In this document: piece after piece, positions 23,746 to 31,294 of the stretch
Position numbering within the stretch: the first letter of the stretch is position 1
How the letters are laid out: every line of letters begins with the position of its first letter
NCBI GenBank assembly: GCA_022565875.1
Contig: JAIULY010000014.1
Coordinates: forward strand, 1-32,519
Length of the DNA stretch: 32,519 nucleotides
From: Schleiferiaceae bacterium
GTDB taxonomy: Bacteria; Bacteroidota; Bacteroidia; Flavobacteriales; Schleiferiaceae
Reading direction: 5' to 3'
The notes under the pieces: model-generated
What the model was told of the DNA's origin: nothing
The model's database searches: none
Seen by the model: only the letters and a program-made list of their open reading frames with translations
Translations under genes and position numbers: made by a program

Positions 23746-24933
23746 TTACACATTTTCTTTCTGAAATAATGCCGGTATTGTTTTTAGAATGATTTGAAAA
23801 TCAAACCACAAATTAAAGCGTTCAGCGTAGTCATTGTCGAGTTGCATACGTTCCTCTGGCGACATGTCACCGCCTTTGCCACGCTTGGTTACCTGCCACA
23901 ACCCGGTGATGCCTGCTGGCGCCATAAATCGTTTTGAGATGTCATTGGTGGTCAGCTTCTCTGCTTCGTACAAGGGTAATGGGCGGTTGCCAACAATAGA
24001 CATGTCACCTTTCAATACATTGAATAATTGTGGTAACTCATCAATGCTGGTGTTGCGAAGAAAATTGCCCAACTTGGTTACTCTGGGGTCATTGGTGAAT
24101 TTGTTGAATTTTTCTCCGGCGTCTGCTTGTTTTGCGTGAAAAAGTTTTTCGCAAATAACGCCACTGTCGGTGTATAAAGGGAAGGCACATTGCACCCCCT
24201 CAGAAGCACATTCGGCGCACATTTCGCCTACCTTTACTTCGCGGTCTTCTTCTTTCGCAGCATACTGATTTAAATGTCCCATTTCCTTCAGCTTTTTATC
24301 GGCGTCAGGATCCATAGTGCGAAACTTGTAAAAATCGAATACTTCAAATCCACGACCTACGCGCTTGGAAATGTAAAACACAGGCCCGCGGCTGTCGCGC
24401 TTAATCAAAATGGCTATTATTGCAAAAAAAGGCAACAAAAACAGCAAGGCTAAACCACTAAACACAATGTCAAAGAGACGTTTCCCTACAGGAATAGAAT
24501 AGTCGCGCAGGTTGTTGAATTTTTTGCTTGGATTTGCAAAATCTATCGGCATGGTGTTGAATCGCTCTACCGTTTTCTCTAATAGTGTTGGGGCGATACC
24601 TTTTTCTATTGCTGAATATAAAAGGCTTCCAGTAAATCCATATTCCTCAAAAGACTTTTTCTTTTCAAGGTTAAAGGCTTCACTCAAATAAACGAGTACA
24701 GGAAACTTCCTGAACTTTTTTTGATAGTTCTCTACAAATGCTTTTATTTGTTTGGGTTTGATAAGGTCTTCGGCTATCAAAAAAACAAAACAATCATCTT
24801 TTACGTCAATGTTTTGTAAATAAGAGATGAAGCTGGAATAAGTCCAAACGTCAAAATCATGGGCCAGATGGGCCTTGATTTTTTTACTCCGATTATCATC
24901 GGGGTCAAAAAGGGTGATTTGGTTATTCGCCAT
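23746..24933 (-). CDS. Polyprenyl-phosphate sugar phosphotransferase with receiver-like N-terminus
   Basis: A 395-residue initiating enzyme of the WcaJ/PglC (bacterial sugar transferase) family, which loads the first sugar phosphate onto undecaprenyl phosphate. The membrane helix follows KRLFDIVFSG (about 158-178), KFRTM is at 203-207, the catalytic D298-E299 pair lies in TSIDELPQL, and GDMSIVGNRPLP and GITGLWQV follow. An insert between KFRTM and the DE motif carries C239-x2-C242-x6-C249-x11-C261, a possible metal or disulphide site. Residues 1-125 look like a receiver-fold domain: an acidic turn D10-P-D-D, the strand FVFLIAEDL near 49-57 and FPVLVYLSE near 77-85, but the phospho-acceptor Asp and the conserved Lys appear to be missing. 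Confidence 0.9.
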   Translation of the reverse strand: MANNQITLFDPDDNRSKKIKAHLAHDFDVWTYSSFISYLQNIDVKDDCFVFLIAEDLIKPKQIKAFVENYQKKFRKFPVLVYLSEAFNLEKKKSFEEYGFTGSLLYSAIEKGIAPTLLEKTVERFNTMPIDFANPSKKFNNLRDYSIPVGKRLFDIVFSGLALLFLLPFFAIIAILIKRDSRGPVFYISKRVGRGFEVFDFYKFRTMDPDADKKLKEMGHLNQYAAKEEDREVKVGEMCAECASEGVQCAFPLYTDSGVICEKLFHAKQADAGEKFNKFTNDPRVTKLGNFLRNTSIDELPQLFNVLKGDMSIVGNRPLPLYEAEKLTTNDISKRFMAPAGITGLWQVTKRGKGGDMSPEERMQLDNDYAERFNLWFDFQIILKTIPALFQKENV

Positions 24934-24947
24934 GAATATATGTGTCT

Positions 24948-24971
24948 TTAATTGTAAAAAAGTACAATTAA
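24948..24971 (-). promoter_or_regulatory. AT-rich perfect inverted repeat over the receiver stop codon
   Basis: TTAATTGTA at 24948-24956 and TACAATTAA at 24963-24971 form a perfect nine-base stem with a six-base loop; the receiver gene stop codon lies inside the right arm. On the transcript it would be a weak AU hairpin 14 bases before the sugar transferase ATG. It may set relative expression of the two genes or be a protein-binding palindrome. Confidence 0.4.
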
Positions 24972-25351
24972 TTTCTTTCCATCAACTTGATTAGGCGCAA
25001 TTCCAATTCTTTTGGATTGAAAGGCTTAGTAACGTAATCATCGGCTCCAGCAGACAGCGAGTCAATTTTAGAGTTACTACTTGCTTCTCCTGAGAGCATA
25101 ATGATGGGCACACGCTTCAAGTGGTCTAGTTTACGCACCTCTTTTATGAAACTTATACCATCCATTTCCGGCATAAAATAATCTACAATCATCGCGTCAA
25201 CTGGATTACCCCCCAATAAATAGTCATAGGCGTCTGCACCATTTTCAAGCTTTACAATATTAAACTGCTTACCTAAATTTACTTCGATGATCATCCCTAT
25301 GGATTTCTCGTCATCTACCATTAAAATGGTTTTTCCCGTTGAAGTACTCAT
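24968..25351 (-). CDS. Single-domain (CheY-type) response regulator
   Basis: A 127-residue stand-alone receiver with all key residues: D13-D14 in MVDDE, the phospho-acceptor D57 in MIVDYFMPEMDG, Ser in IIMLSGEA and Lys in YVTKPF. There is no DNA-binding or enzymatic output domain, so it must act by protein contact or as a phosphorelay intermediate. Its start overlaps the hybrid kinase stop by four bases (ATGA), so the two are surely co-translated, and 34 bases later begins the sugar transferase with a receiver-like N-terminus. A role as messenger from the kinase to the polysaccharide machinery is inferred from this order only. Confidence 0.93.
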   Translation of the reverse strand: MSTSTGKTILMVDDEKSIGMIIEVNLGKQFNIVKLENGADAYDYLLGGNPVDAMIVDYFMPEMDGISFIKEVRKLDHLKRVPIIMLSGEASSNSKIDSLSAGADDYVTKPFNPKELELRLIKLMERN

Positions 25352-27174
25352 ACCTTATTAAAAATTTTCCCGCTTTTTATTTGTAAGGATTTAACCCTTT
25401 CTTTAAGCTCTGTTAGGTTCAATTCCCCTTGCTTTACAGAGGCCTCTAAAGTAGCAACATTTTTTCTCATGGTTTCACTTAGATAACCAAATATTCCTTT
25501 CATCTTGTGTAGCTCTTGTTGCACCTGTAGATTTTTGTCTAAAAGCTTGTCGTTAATGGCTTCAAAACAGTCGTTTACTTCGTTTTTTGCTATAGTTAAA
25601 AAGTTGTGCTGCACGTCCTTGTCAGTCCCAATATAACTTTCAACCAGCGATAAATCGAGTGCAACCACCCCTTCCTTTGTTTCTAAAATAGCTACATTTT
25701 GGAGCAATTCCATCACTTTATTGAAGAAATCTTCTTGCTTGAATGGCTTGCTGATAATGTCGTTCATGCCCACATCAAGGGCGTACTGTATGTCGTTTTC
25801 CCAAGTATTCGCAGTTACCCCAAGGATAGGAACGTTTGCATAGTGTTTGTTCGAATTTCGAATGTGTTTTGTGGCAGCTATGCCATCCATTACAGGCATT
25901 TGAAAGTCCATGAAGACCAAGTCAATATCTTTTTCTTCTAATGCTTTTATCGCCTCAAGTCCATTGCTGGCATATTCAACCTGACAACGGGTTTGTTTTA
26001 ATACTTCTTTCAGTAAAACTTGATTGGTAAGATTGTCTTCTACAATTAACACTTTGGTTTCTGCCAAATCGGGAACTACTACGAGACTTTTGCTGTTTGG
26101 CGCTATTTTTTGTGTTGCCTTCTCAAAGGGAATGAGTATTGACAGTTCCGTTCCTTTGTTTAACTCACTTTGCACAGTAACTTTTCCACCATAGGCTTCT
26201 ACAAGTTTTTTCACAATAGCCAGGCCAATACCGGTGCCTTTGGGTTTGTTCATGTTGCCAGCTTTTGCCTGATAGAAGGGCTCAAAAATGTGCTTGATCT
26301 CATCTTCGGCAATGCCCTCACCACTATCGCGAACAACGAATGAAATACCAACCTTCCCCTCTTCGACGGGCTCCTTGCTCAACTGAACTTCTAACTCAAT
26401 TTTACCTTTTCGTGTGTAATTGAAAGAGTTGTTTAATGGATTTGTGAGAATTTGTTTCAATCGCTCAGGGTCTCCGATGACTTGCTCTGGAAGATTGTCT
26501 CTAATTACCAACGCGAACTCTAATTCTTGGGTCTTCTTTGGATAGTAGATTTCTGCAACGTATACTAGCAAATCATGCAGATTGAATTGCTTCTTTAAAA
26601 TGATTTCCTTATTGGCTTCCATTTTGGTGAAATCCAACACGTCATTGATTAATGTCAGCAAACTTTGCGTAGATTCGTTTATCAATTCTAGGTAATATTT
26701 CCCATCAGGCCCCTGTACTTGATTGCTCAATAACTCTAAAAAACCTACAATTGCATTTAACGGGGTGCGAATCTCATGGCTTATATTGGCTAAGAAAATT
26801 TCCTTTATTTTATTCGCTCCCTGTTCACTCAACTTAGCTGGAGCGTCATTTTGGTTTTCTTGTAACTCTTGAAAAAACCCATTTAATTGATAGGGTATCC
26901 CGTTGTCATCATGCGTCCAATAACCCTGAATATTTAGCCGAAGTAATTTATTACTCACATAAACCCCAACCGTTACATCTAACATATGACCTTCTAGTGC
27001 TTTGAAAAACGCCTCTTTAGCAACCTTCCAATCTTTGTGAAGAATTGTTTTTTTTATTTCCTGAAGCTCTAAGTAGGGCTCTGTTATTTCTATAACTTCA
27101 CGCGCCTCCTTAGAAAAGAACACTTTGTTGGTCTGTAAGGTATAAACAAAGGGAGCTAGTTTTGTTTTTTTCAT
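25348..27174 (-). CDS. Hybrid histidine kinase (HisKA-HATPase-REC-Hpt)
   Basis: A 608-residue protein without signal peptide or membrane segment, hence predicted cytoplasmic. Residues 1-110 look like a PAS-type sensory region. HisKA follows with H133 in ANISHEIRTPLNAI; the ATPase domain has NPLNNSFNYT (N box), DSGEGIAEDEI (G1) and GTGIGLAIV (G2). A receiver with phospho-acceptor D423 in VFMDFQMPVMDG and K476 in ISKPF is next, and the C-terminal helices resemble an Hpt domain with H556 in ELHKMKG. This is a complete phosphorelay in one chain, and the next gene is a free receiver that can take the phosphoryl group. It heads the polysaccharide locus; the signal sensed is unknown. Confidence 0.92.
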   Translation of the reverse strand: MKKTKLAPFVYTLQTNKVFFSKEAREVIEITEPYLELQEIKKTILHKDWKVAKEAFFKALEGHMLDVTVGVYVSNKLLRLNIQGYWTHDDNGIPYQLNGFFQELQENQNDAPAKLSEQGANKIKEIFLANISHEIRTPLNAIVGFLELLSNQVQGPDGKYYLELINESTQSLLTLINDVLDFTKMEANKEIILKKQFNLHDLLVYVAEIYYPKKTQELEFALVIRDNLPEQVIGDPERLKQILTNPLNNSFNYTRKGKIELEVQLSKEPVEEGKVGISFVVRDSGEGIAEDEIKHIFEPFYQAKAGNMNKPKGTGIGLAIVKKLVEAYGGKVTVQSELNKGTELSILIPFEKATQKIAPNSKSLVVVPDLAETKVLIVEDNLTNQVLLKEVLKQTRCQVEYASNGLEAIKALEEKDIDLVFMDFQMPVMDGIAATKHIRNSNKHYANVPILGVTANTWENDIQYALDVGMNDIISKPFKQEDFFNKVMELLQNVAILETKEGVVALDLSLVESYIGTDKDVQHNFLTIAKNEVNDCFEAINDKLLDKNLQVQQELHKMKGIFGYLSETMRKNVATLEASVKQGELNLTELKERVKSLQIKSGKIFNKV

Positions 27175-27230
27175 GGTTCGTGTGGAAATTCAAATGCAAA
27201 CTCTGTCGCCCTAAAGGGACTGCTAAAAGG

Positions 27231-27267
27231 AAAAAATCCCCAATCTTGAAAGGTCAATATTGGGGAT
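27231..27267 (-). terminator. Rho-independent terminator after the LruC lipoprotein gene
   Basis: ATCCCCAAT at 27236-27244 and ATTGGGGAT at 27259-27267 form a perfect nine-base stem. Read on the minus strand, the stem is followed by TTTTTTCCTTTT. It lies about 100 bases past the lipoprotein stop and about 60 bases before the hybrid kinase start, so it separates the two transcription units. Confidence 0.75.
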
Positions 27268-27298
27268 GGTTTTGCAATGCGACCGATAGATTGAATTA

Positions 27299-27339
27299 AC
27301 CAACCGCCTTCATCAAAAGATAATAAAAAGACGGCTGGT
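27299..27339 (-). repeat. Second hairpin downstream of the LruC gene
   Basis: ACCAACCG at 27299-27306 and CGGCTGGT at 27332-27339 pair over eight positions with one G-T wobble. The hairpin starts 30 bases past the lipoprotein stop and has no T-run, so it is more likely a 3'-end stabiliser ahead of the real terminator than a terminator itself. Confidence 0.4.
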
Positions 27340-27369
27340 AAAAACATACAGTAGGTGGTAAATCTAAAA

Positions 27370-29541
27370 CTAGTTGTTGCCTGGGAAAAAGAAGACTTTA
27401 TTCAAGTTTGGATTTTTAGCCCAAGCTTGGTTGTTGTTACCTGCTGACATTACCCAATTTAAAAATTCAGGATAAGCTTCATCGATAGCAATTTTACTTT
27501 TAGGATGCTTCCAAGATACTTCTTGCTCAACAATTTCGATGCCCCAAGGTAAGTTGTTTGCTGTCAAATACCACTTTTTAGTGGCTGGGTCAGTATCGTC
27601 GTCTGCTAAACCGTAAAGCGTATTGTCTACGCGCAAACTAGATTGTCTGCCAGGCAAGTGAACCTCGTGACCGATATTGTTTGTTCTGAAAATGAAGAAG
27701 TCAGATAAAACTACCGCAGGCTGCGTAGCATTGTAATCCAGATTTACTGTAAATGTGATGGTGTCAGGGACTTGAATTGGACCATCGCCTACATTGGTGT
27801 AAAAGGATGACTGCAAGTTTCTAACATTGGGAGCCATTTGGATTAAGTTGTCGTCAACCAATTGGAAAGGTGATGAAACACTAGTAACAATTGGATTGCT
27901 GATCAACTCGTAACCGTTATTACCTGATGTAGGTTGTAACATTTGTAACGCTAAGCCATTACTCAAACCAGCACCTATGGCGTGAATCACAAATTTGTAT
28001 TCGATTTTTGTGATGTTATTGTTGGCGTGACGATAGGTAACAGGACGTTGCTTAATGACTAAGTCGTTGAAGTCGTAGTCACCTTTTGCTGGCCAAAGGT
28101 CTTCAAAGGAATTTACAATCATGTATGGAGCCTCTTCTCTGAAGGCAATGGTGGGGTCGTTATCGTCGTAATCAATGCCTGCAGGGACACCATCGCCATC
28201 GTTATCTACAATACTTGGCGTACCTATTTGAACGGGATTACAAGGGCCAACAGGTACAAAAGCAGTACAGCCGTAGCTGAATCCAGTTGGCAAAGTGTTG
28301 GCGCCATTTCCAGAAGAAGATCCAACGCAAAACTCCATTAAGCCAGAGTTGTTGGCGTCCCAGTTCGGGAAATTAACAAGCATATTATCTACAACCGTAA
28401 CAATTCCCGTTCCGCCAGTAGCAATGAAACGCATGTTGTTGTCTAATGTCATGGTCTGTGCTCTGATAACAGCTGTGCTTCCAGTCATGTTGACTTCGGA
28501 CGAGCTGTTTATATGAAGAAAACCGCCTACGCCAATATAGCCGCTATTGGTCACGTCTGCATTGGTATTGAAGGACAAATTACCCGAAACGTTTATTTGA
28601 CACTCATTTACAAAAGCGCGATTCTGATTTATTTGCATCGTCGCAGCGTTGATGGTCCCAAAGTTATATCCCGTTTCAGATGAGTTGAAATTGAAATTTC
28701 CATTGGTGCTAAACGTACCATAATTAAAGAACTCCGCGCCTGAAGCGGGGTTTCCGTTGGTGTGGTATGGGTTTATTTGAGAAGTCGAGTTGGAGACAAC
28801 CGTACCAAAATTGATAAACTCTCCGCCAAAACCTAAACCATTCTGAAGAACAATCGTCCCCATGTTAATGATGTTGATACGTCTTTCCAAGTTATTTGCC
28901 GTGATGGTCAAAGTGGCACCTTCTGCTACGCGAATGGTTCTTGATCCAGCCGACCAAACACTCACACCTGTTAATGTGGAGTTTTCACAAACATCTAAAA
29001 TTTCTGTTCCATTTGGCCATGAAATGCTACCGTTGAAGGACTTTGCCACAGTGTGCGCACCTGATAAAGTTAAGTTGCTCGGTAAGTTTTGCGCTGCACC
29101 ACAATCAATAGTGGGTGGCGTAGCTGAGCCAATCATGCTCGACTTATTTTTGCCGTTGTCTAGGTCAATAGTTAAATTTATAGTGGAACGTCCTTCACGT
29201 TTGAAAGATTGAATAACATTGGCCTCAGGAATGTAAATAAAGTACTCATCCTGTAAAGCAGGTTCTCGCATCAGGATTTGACCGCCTGTGCCATTTACAG
29301 TGATACTGCGCAATGTGTTGTATTTGTTGTCCAAAATTTTAACAACACTAACATTTGTGTTTTGTGAAACCAAGTTAAATGCCACCGTAAATTGATTTGT
29401 AGCCTCATAGATAAAACCTGTTGGCGCTTTGCTCTCCGCCAAGCTCATTCTTCCTGGGCGAGAGTTGTCGTCGTCGCGATTACAAGACGCTAAAACTAAA
29501 AGTGTAGTAGCAACGGCCAAAATTTTAAAAGGTATTTTCAT
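27370..29541 (-). CDS. LruC-domain surface lipoprotein with beta-solenoid-like region
   Basis: A 723-residue lipoprotein. The signal peptide ends in the lipobox L17-A-S-C20, followed by NRDDDN, an acidic stretch like the lipoprotein export signals that send Bacteroidota lipoproteins to the cell surface. Residues about 150-430 are rich in Asn/Gly/Thr with recurring NxGT-like strands (INMGTIVLQNG, INFGTVVSN, FNYGTFSTNG, YNFGTINAA), which suggests a beta-solenoid. DNDGDGVPAGIDYDDNDP near 450 is a TSP3-like calcium-binding loop. The C-terminal third is an LruC domain with DLWPAKGDYDFNDLVI. Function of LruC proteins is not established. ATG 29541 is chosen over ATG 29553 because the promoter box would leave only two or three leader bases before the latter. 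Confidence 0.88.
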   Translation of the reverse strand: MKIPFKILAVATTLLVLASCNRDDDNSRPGRMSLAESKAPTGFIYEATNQFTVAFNLVSQNTNVSVVKILDNKYNTLRSITVNGTGGQILMREPALQDEYFIYIPEANVIQSFKREGRSTINLTIDLDNGKNKSSMIGSATPPTIDCGAAQNLPSNLTLSGAHTVAKSFNGSISWPNGTEILDVCENSTLTGVSVWSAGSRTIRVAEGATLTITANNLERRINIINMGTIVLQNGLGFGGEFINFGTVVSNSTSQINPYHTNGNPASGAEFFNYGTFSTNGNFNFNSSETGYNFGTINAATMQINQNRAFVNECQINVSGNLSFNTNADVTNSGYIGVGGFLHINSSSEVNMTGSTAVIRAQTMTLDNNMRFIATGGTGIVTVVDNMLVNFPNWDANNSGLMEFCVGSSSGNGANTLPTGFSYGCTAFVPVGPCNPVQIGTPSIVDNDGDGVPAGIDYDDNDPTIAFREEAPYMIVNSFEDLWPAKGDYDFNDLVIKQRPVTYRHANNNITKIEYKFVIHAIGAGLSNGLALQMLQPTSGNNGYELISNPIVTSVSSPFQLVDDNLIQMAPNVRNLQSSFYTNVGDGPIQVPDTITFTVNLDYNATQPAVVLSDFFIFRTNNIGHEVHLPGRQSSLRVDNTLYGLADDDTDPATKKWYLTANNLPWGIEIVEQEVSWKHPKSKIAIDEAYPEFLNWVMSAGNNNQAWAKNPNLNKVFFFPGNN

Positions 29542-29562
29542 AATGAATTTCATTTATTACTG

Positions 29563-29570
29563 CAAAGATA
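29563..29570 (-). promoter_or_regulatory. -7 box of the LruC lipoprotein gene
   Basis: Minus-strand TATCTTTG matches TAnnTTTG exactly and is followed by CA. It predicts a start near 29556 and thus a leader of about 15 bases to ATG 29541. No clear -33 TTG is present; a near-perfect dyad covers the region where activator or RNA polymerase contacts would fall. Confidence 0.55.
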
Positions 29571-29595
29571 TCCCTAAAGCGTAGGGTTATCTTTG
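29563..29595. promoter_or_regulatory. 33-base dyad carrying a -7 box on each strand
   Basis: CAAAGATATCCCTA at 29563-29576 and TAGGGTTATCTTTG at 29582-29595 are inverted repeats matching at 13 of 14 positions around the centre AAGCG. Each arm ends in TATCTTTG, read outward, which is the Bacteroidota -7 consensus. The element could be an operator, a pair of overlapping divergent promoters or an RNA hairpin. Confidence 0.6.
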
Positions 29596-29788
29596 TAGGC
29601 GCCCAATAGCCTAGCCTTTCGCTAGGATGTCAATGAGCCTTTTCTTATAATTTACAACGGATTGAAAGGTGTAACTTGATCGTTAAGTAAGGTAAAGGAG
29701 TCTTTATTTCGAAAAAGCAAGCTAGAGATTACTTTTTTTTGTGCGTATTGACTTAGCATCAAAATGTTTGAGTGTTCTGATAACTCAT
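29596..29788. other. Intergenic region with a second small hairpin
   Basis: CCTAGC at 29610-29615 and GCTAGG at 29621-29626 form a perfect six-base stem with a five-base loop, 15 bases beyond the 33-base dyad. No gene is visible on the plus strand that a promoter in the dyad would serve, so a short RNA is conceivable. No good terminator for the GAF kinase gene was found. Confidence 0.35.
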
Positions 29789-30994
29789 TTATTTCGCAAT
29801 GGAAAAAGTGAATACACTTCCTTTTCCCTCAATACCGGAAGCTGTTATTTCTCCACCGTGACGTGTGACGATTTTTTGTGTTAATGCTAGCCCAAGCCCT
29901 GAACCGCGAAAGGCATCTGTAGAGTGAAGGCGGACAAAAGGTTTGAAGATTTCCTTTGCGAACTCATTGGAAAACCCAATGCCATTATCAGTAACGGAAA
30001 ACTCCCAAATACTGCCCCGATCGAGAGCGGATACAACTATTTTTGGAGCGATGCCCTCCCGTGTGTACTTTAAAGCATTGCCTATTAAGTTGTGAAACAC
30101 AATCTGAAGACCTAAACGGTGTGCCTTAACTATGGGCAAAGCAACTGCGTTTAACGTTACTTTTTTGTTTTTTATAGTAATGGCGTAAGCAGTTTTTACG
30201 TTGTCAATTATCTGATTGACATCGACGATTTCAAAGTCATCAGGGGAAAAGGCGTGTTGCTTTGAAAAAGTGAGTAAGTCTTCTACAAGATCATTCAGTT
30301 TTTCCGCACTACCTACAGATAATTCTAGTAGCTCCCTTTCGTCTGTTGAAAATTCTTTTTCGCTGTGATTCATTAAATACCGCATGGAGCCTTCTATAGA
30401 TTTTATAGGCTCTCTTAGGTCGTGTGCTGCTGAATAGCTAAAAGACTCTAAGCTTTTATAGGCCTCCTCGAGTTGTTCGTTTAAGCGATTGAGTTTGGTG
30501 TTTTTTTCCTGTAATTCAATGATGTGGTTGACGTGAAGCGCTAGGGTTTGTAATGCTGTGCTTTGATCTTCGTTTAATGCGCTTGGTTTGTTGTCAATGA
30601 CACACAAGCTACCCAACGGATACCCATCTACGGTTTTGATGGGGACACCTGCGTAAAAGCGAATGTTGGGTTCCTTTGTAACTAGAGGATTGTCTGAAAA
30701 CCGAGGGTCTTCCAACGCATCAGGCACAACCATAATGTTTTTGTCGTGCATAATAGTATGGCTGCAAAAAGCAACATCCCGTGTGGTTTTATGAGCTGCA
30801 ATGCCTTTTTTTGACAAAAACAGTTGCTCGTTTTCTGTGAGTAAGGTAACCAAGGCTATTGGTGTGTTGCATATCACACTGGCCAAATGCGTTATGCGAT
30901 CTAGAGCCTCCTGGTTGTATTCGTTGGGTAAATTCAACGACTTAATGGCAGCAAGGCGTTGTGTCTCATTCGTTGGTTTTTGAGCAATTTCCAT
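29789..30994 (-). CDS. GAF-domain sensor histidine kinase
   Basis: A 401-residue soluble kinase. Residues about 20-155 form a GAF domain of the type found with phytochrome-like and cyanobacterial kinases (CSHTIMHDKNIMVVPDA, VPIKTVDGYPLGSLCVID). A coiled-coil linker (about 160-185) leads to HisKA with H191 in SYSAAHDLREPIKS, and to an ATPase domain with FHNLIGNALKYT, VTDNGIGFS and RGSGLGLALTQKI. No chromophore-binding Cys can be assigned with confidence. No response regulator gene adjoins it, so it is an orphan kinase; its partner could be the receiver at 24968-25351, but nothing in the sequence shows that. ATG 30994 is chosen because the longer frame from 31024 would overlap the predicted promoter. 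Confidence 0.92.
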   Translation of the reverse strand: MEIAQKPTNETQRLAAIKSLNLPNEYNQEALDRITHLASVICNTPIALVTLLTENEQLFLSKKGIAAHKTTRDVAFCSHTIMHDKNIMVVPDALEDPRFSDNPLVTKEPNIRFYAGVPIKTVDGYPLGSLCVIDNKPSALNEDQSTALQTLALHVNHIIELQEKNTKLNRLNEQLEEAYKSLESFSYSAAHDLREPIKSIEGSMRYLMNHSEKEFSTDERELLELSVGSAEKLNDLVEDLLTFSKQHAFSPDDFEIVDVNQIIDNVKTAYAITIKNKKVTLNAVALPIVKAHRLGLQIVFHNLIGNALKYTREGIAPKIVVSALDRGSIWEFSVTDNGIGFSNEFAKEIFKPFVRLHSTDAFRGSGLGLALTQKIVTRHGGEITASGIEGKGSVFTFSIAK

Positions 30995-31294
30995 GAGGTA
31001 AAAATTTGTTACAAAAATAAACAACCGATTAAAATTTTCAGCAACCTCTAATGCATTACTGGGAAAGGGATTGAATGAAGCTTCTTTTGCATAAAAGTTA
31101 AAACGTTGACTACTGAATCAAAAATTAATACCACTTCCCCTTTTCCGCAACAAAGGTAAACAAATTGTTTCTGCTAGAAAGTATTTGATTTTCACAATGT
31201 GAGTTCTTTCTTGCGAGTCAAATATTTCTGTTTGCAAACCAAACCTTAACACGTTTTTTTTCGTATAGATAATGGAAAACAAAAACTGAATATT
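30995..31294. other. Divergent intergenic region
   Basis: About 300 bases between the GAF kinase and the LamG/FN3 gene. Apart from the kinase -7 box nothing firm is seen. A plus-strand TCTGTTTG at 31227-31234 is one base from a -7 box, but no -33 element fits. A five-codon frame ATG-GAA-AAC-AAA-AAC-TGA (31272-31289) lies just before the LamG start and is probably chance. Confidence 0.35.
31012..31019 (-). promoter_or_regulatory. -7 box of the GAF kinase gene
   Basis: Minus-strand TATTTTTG matches TAnnTTTG exactly. It would start a transcript about 10 bases before ATG 30994, supporting that start. A TTG lies 22 bases upstream, slightly farther than ideal. Confidence 0.5.

Noticed and set aside
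14309-27174. Polysaccharide locus as a mobile element
   Set aside because: No transposase, integrase or clear flanking repeats were found; only the weak T-arm-like remnant hints at a boundary.
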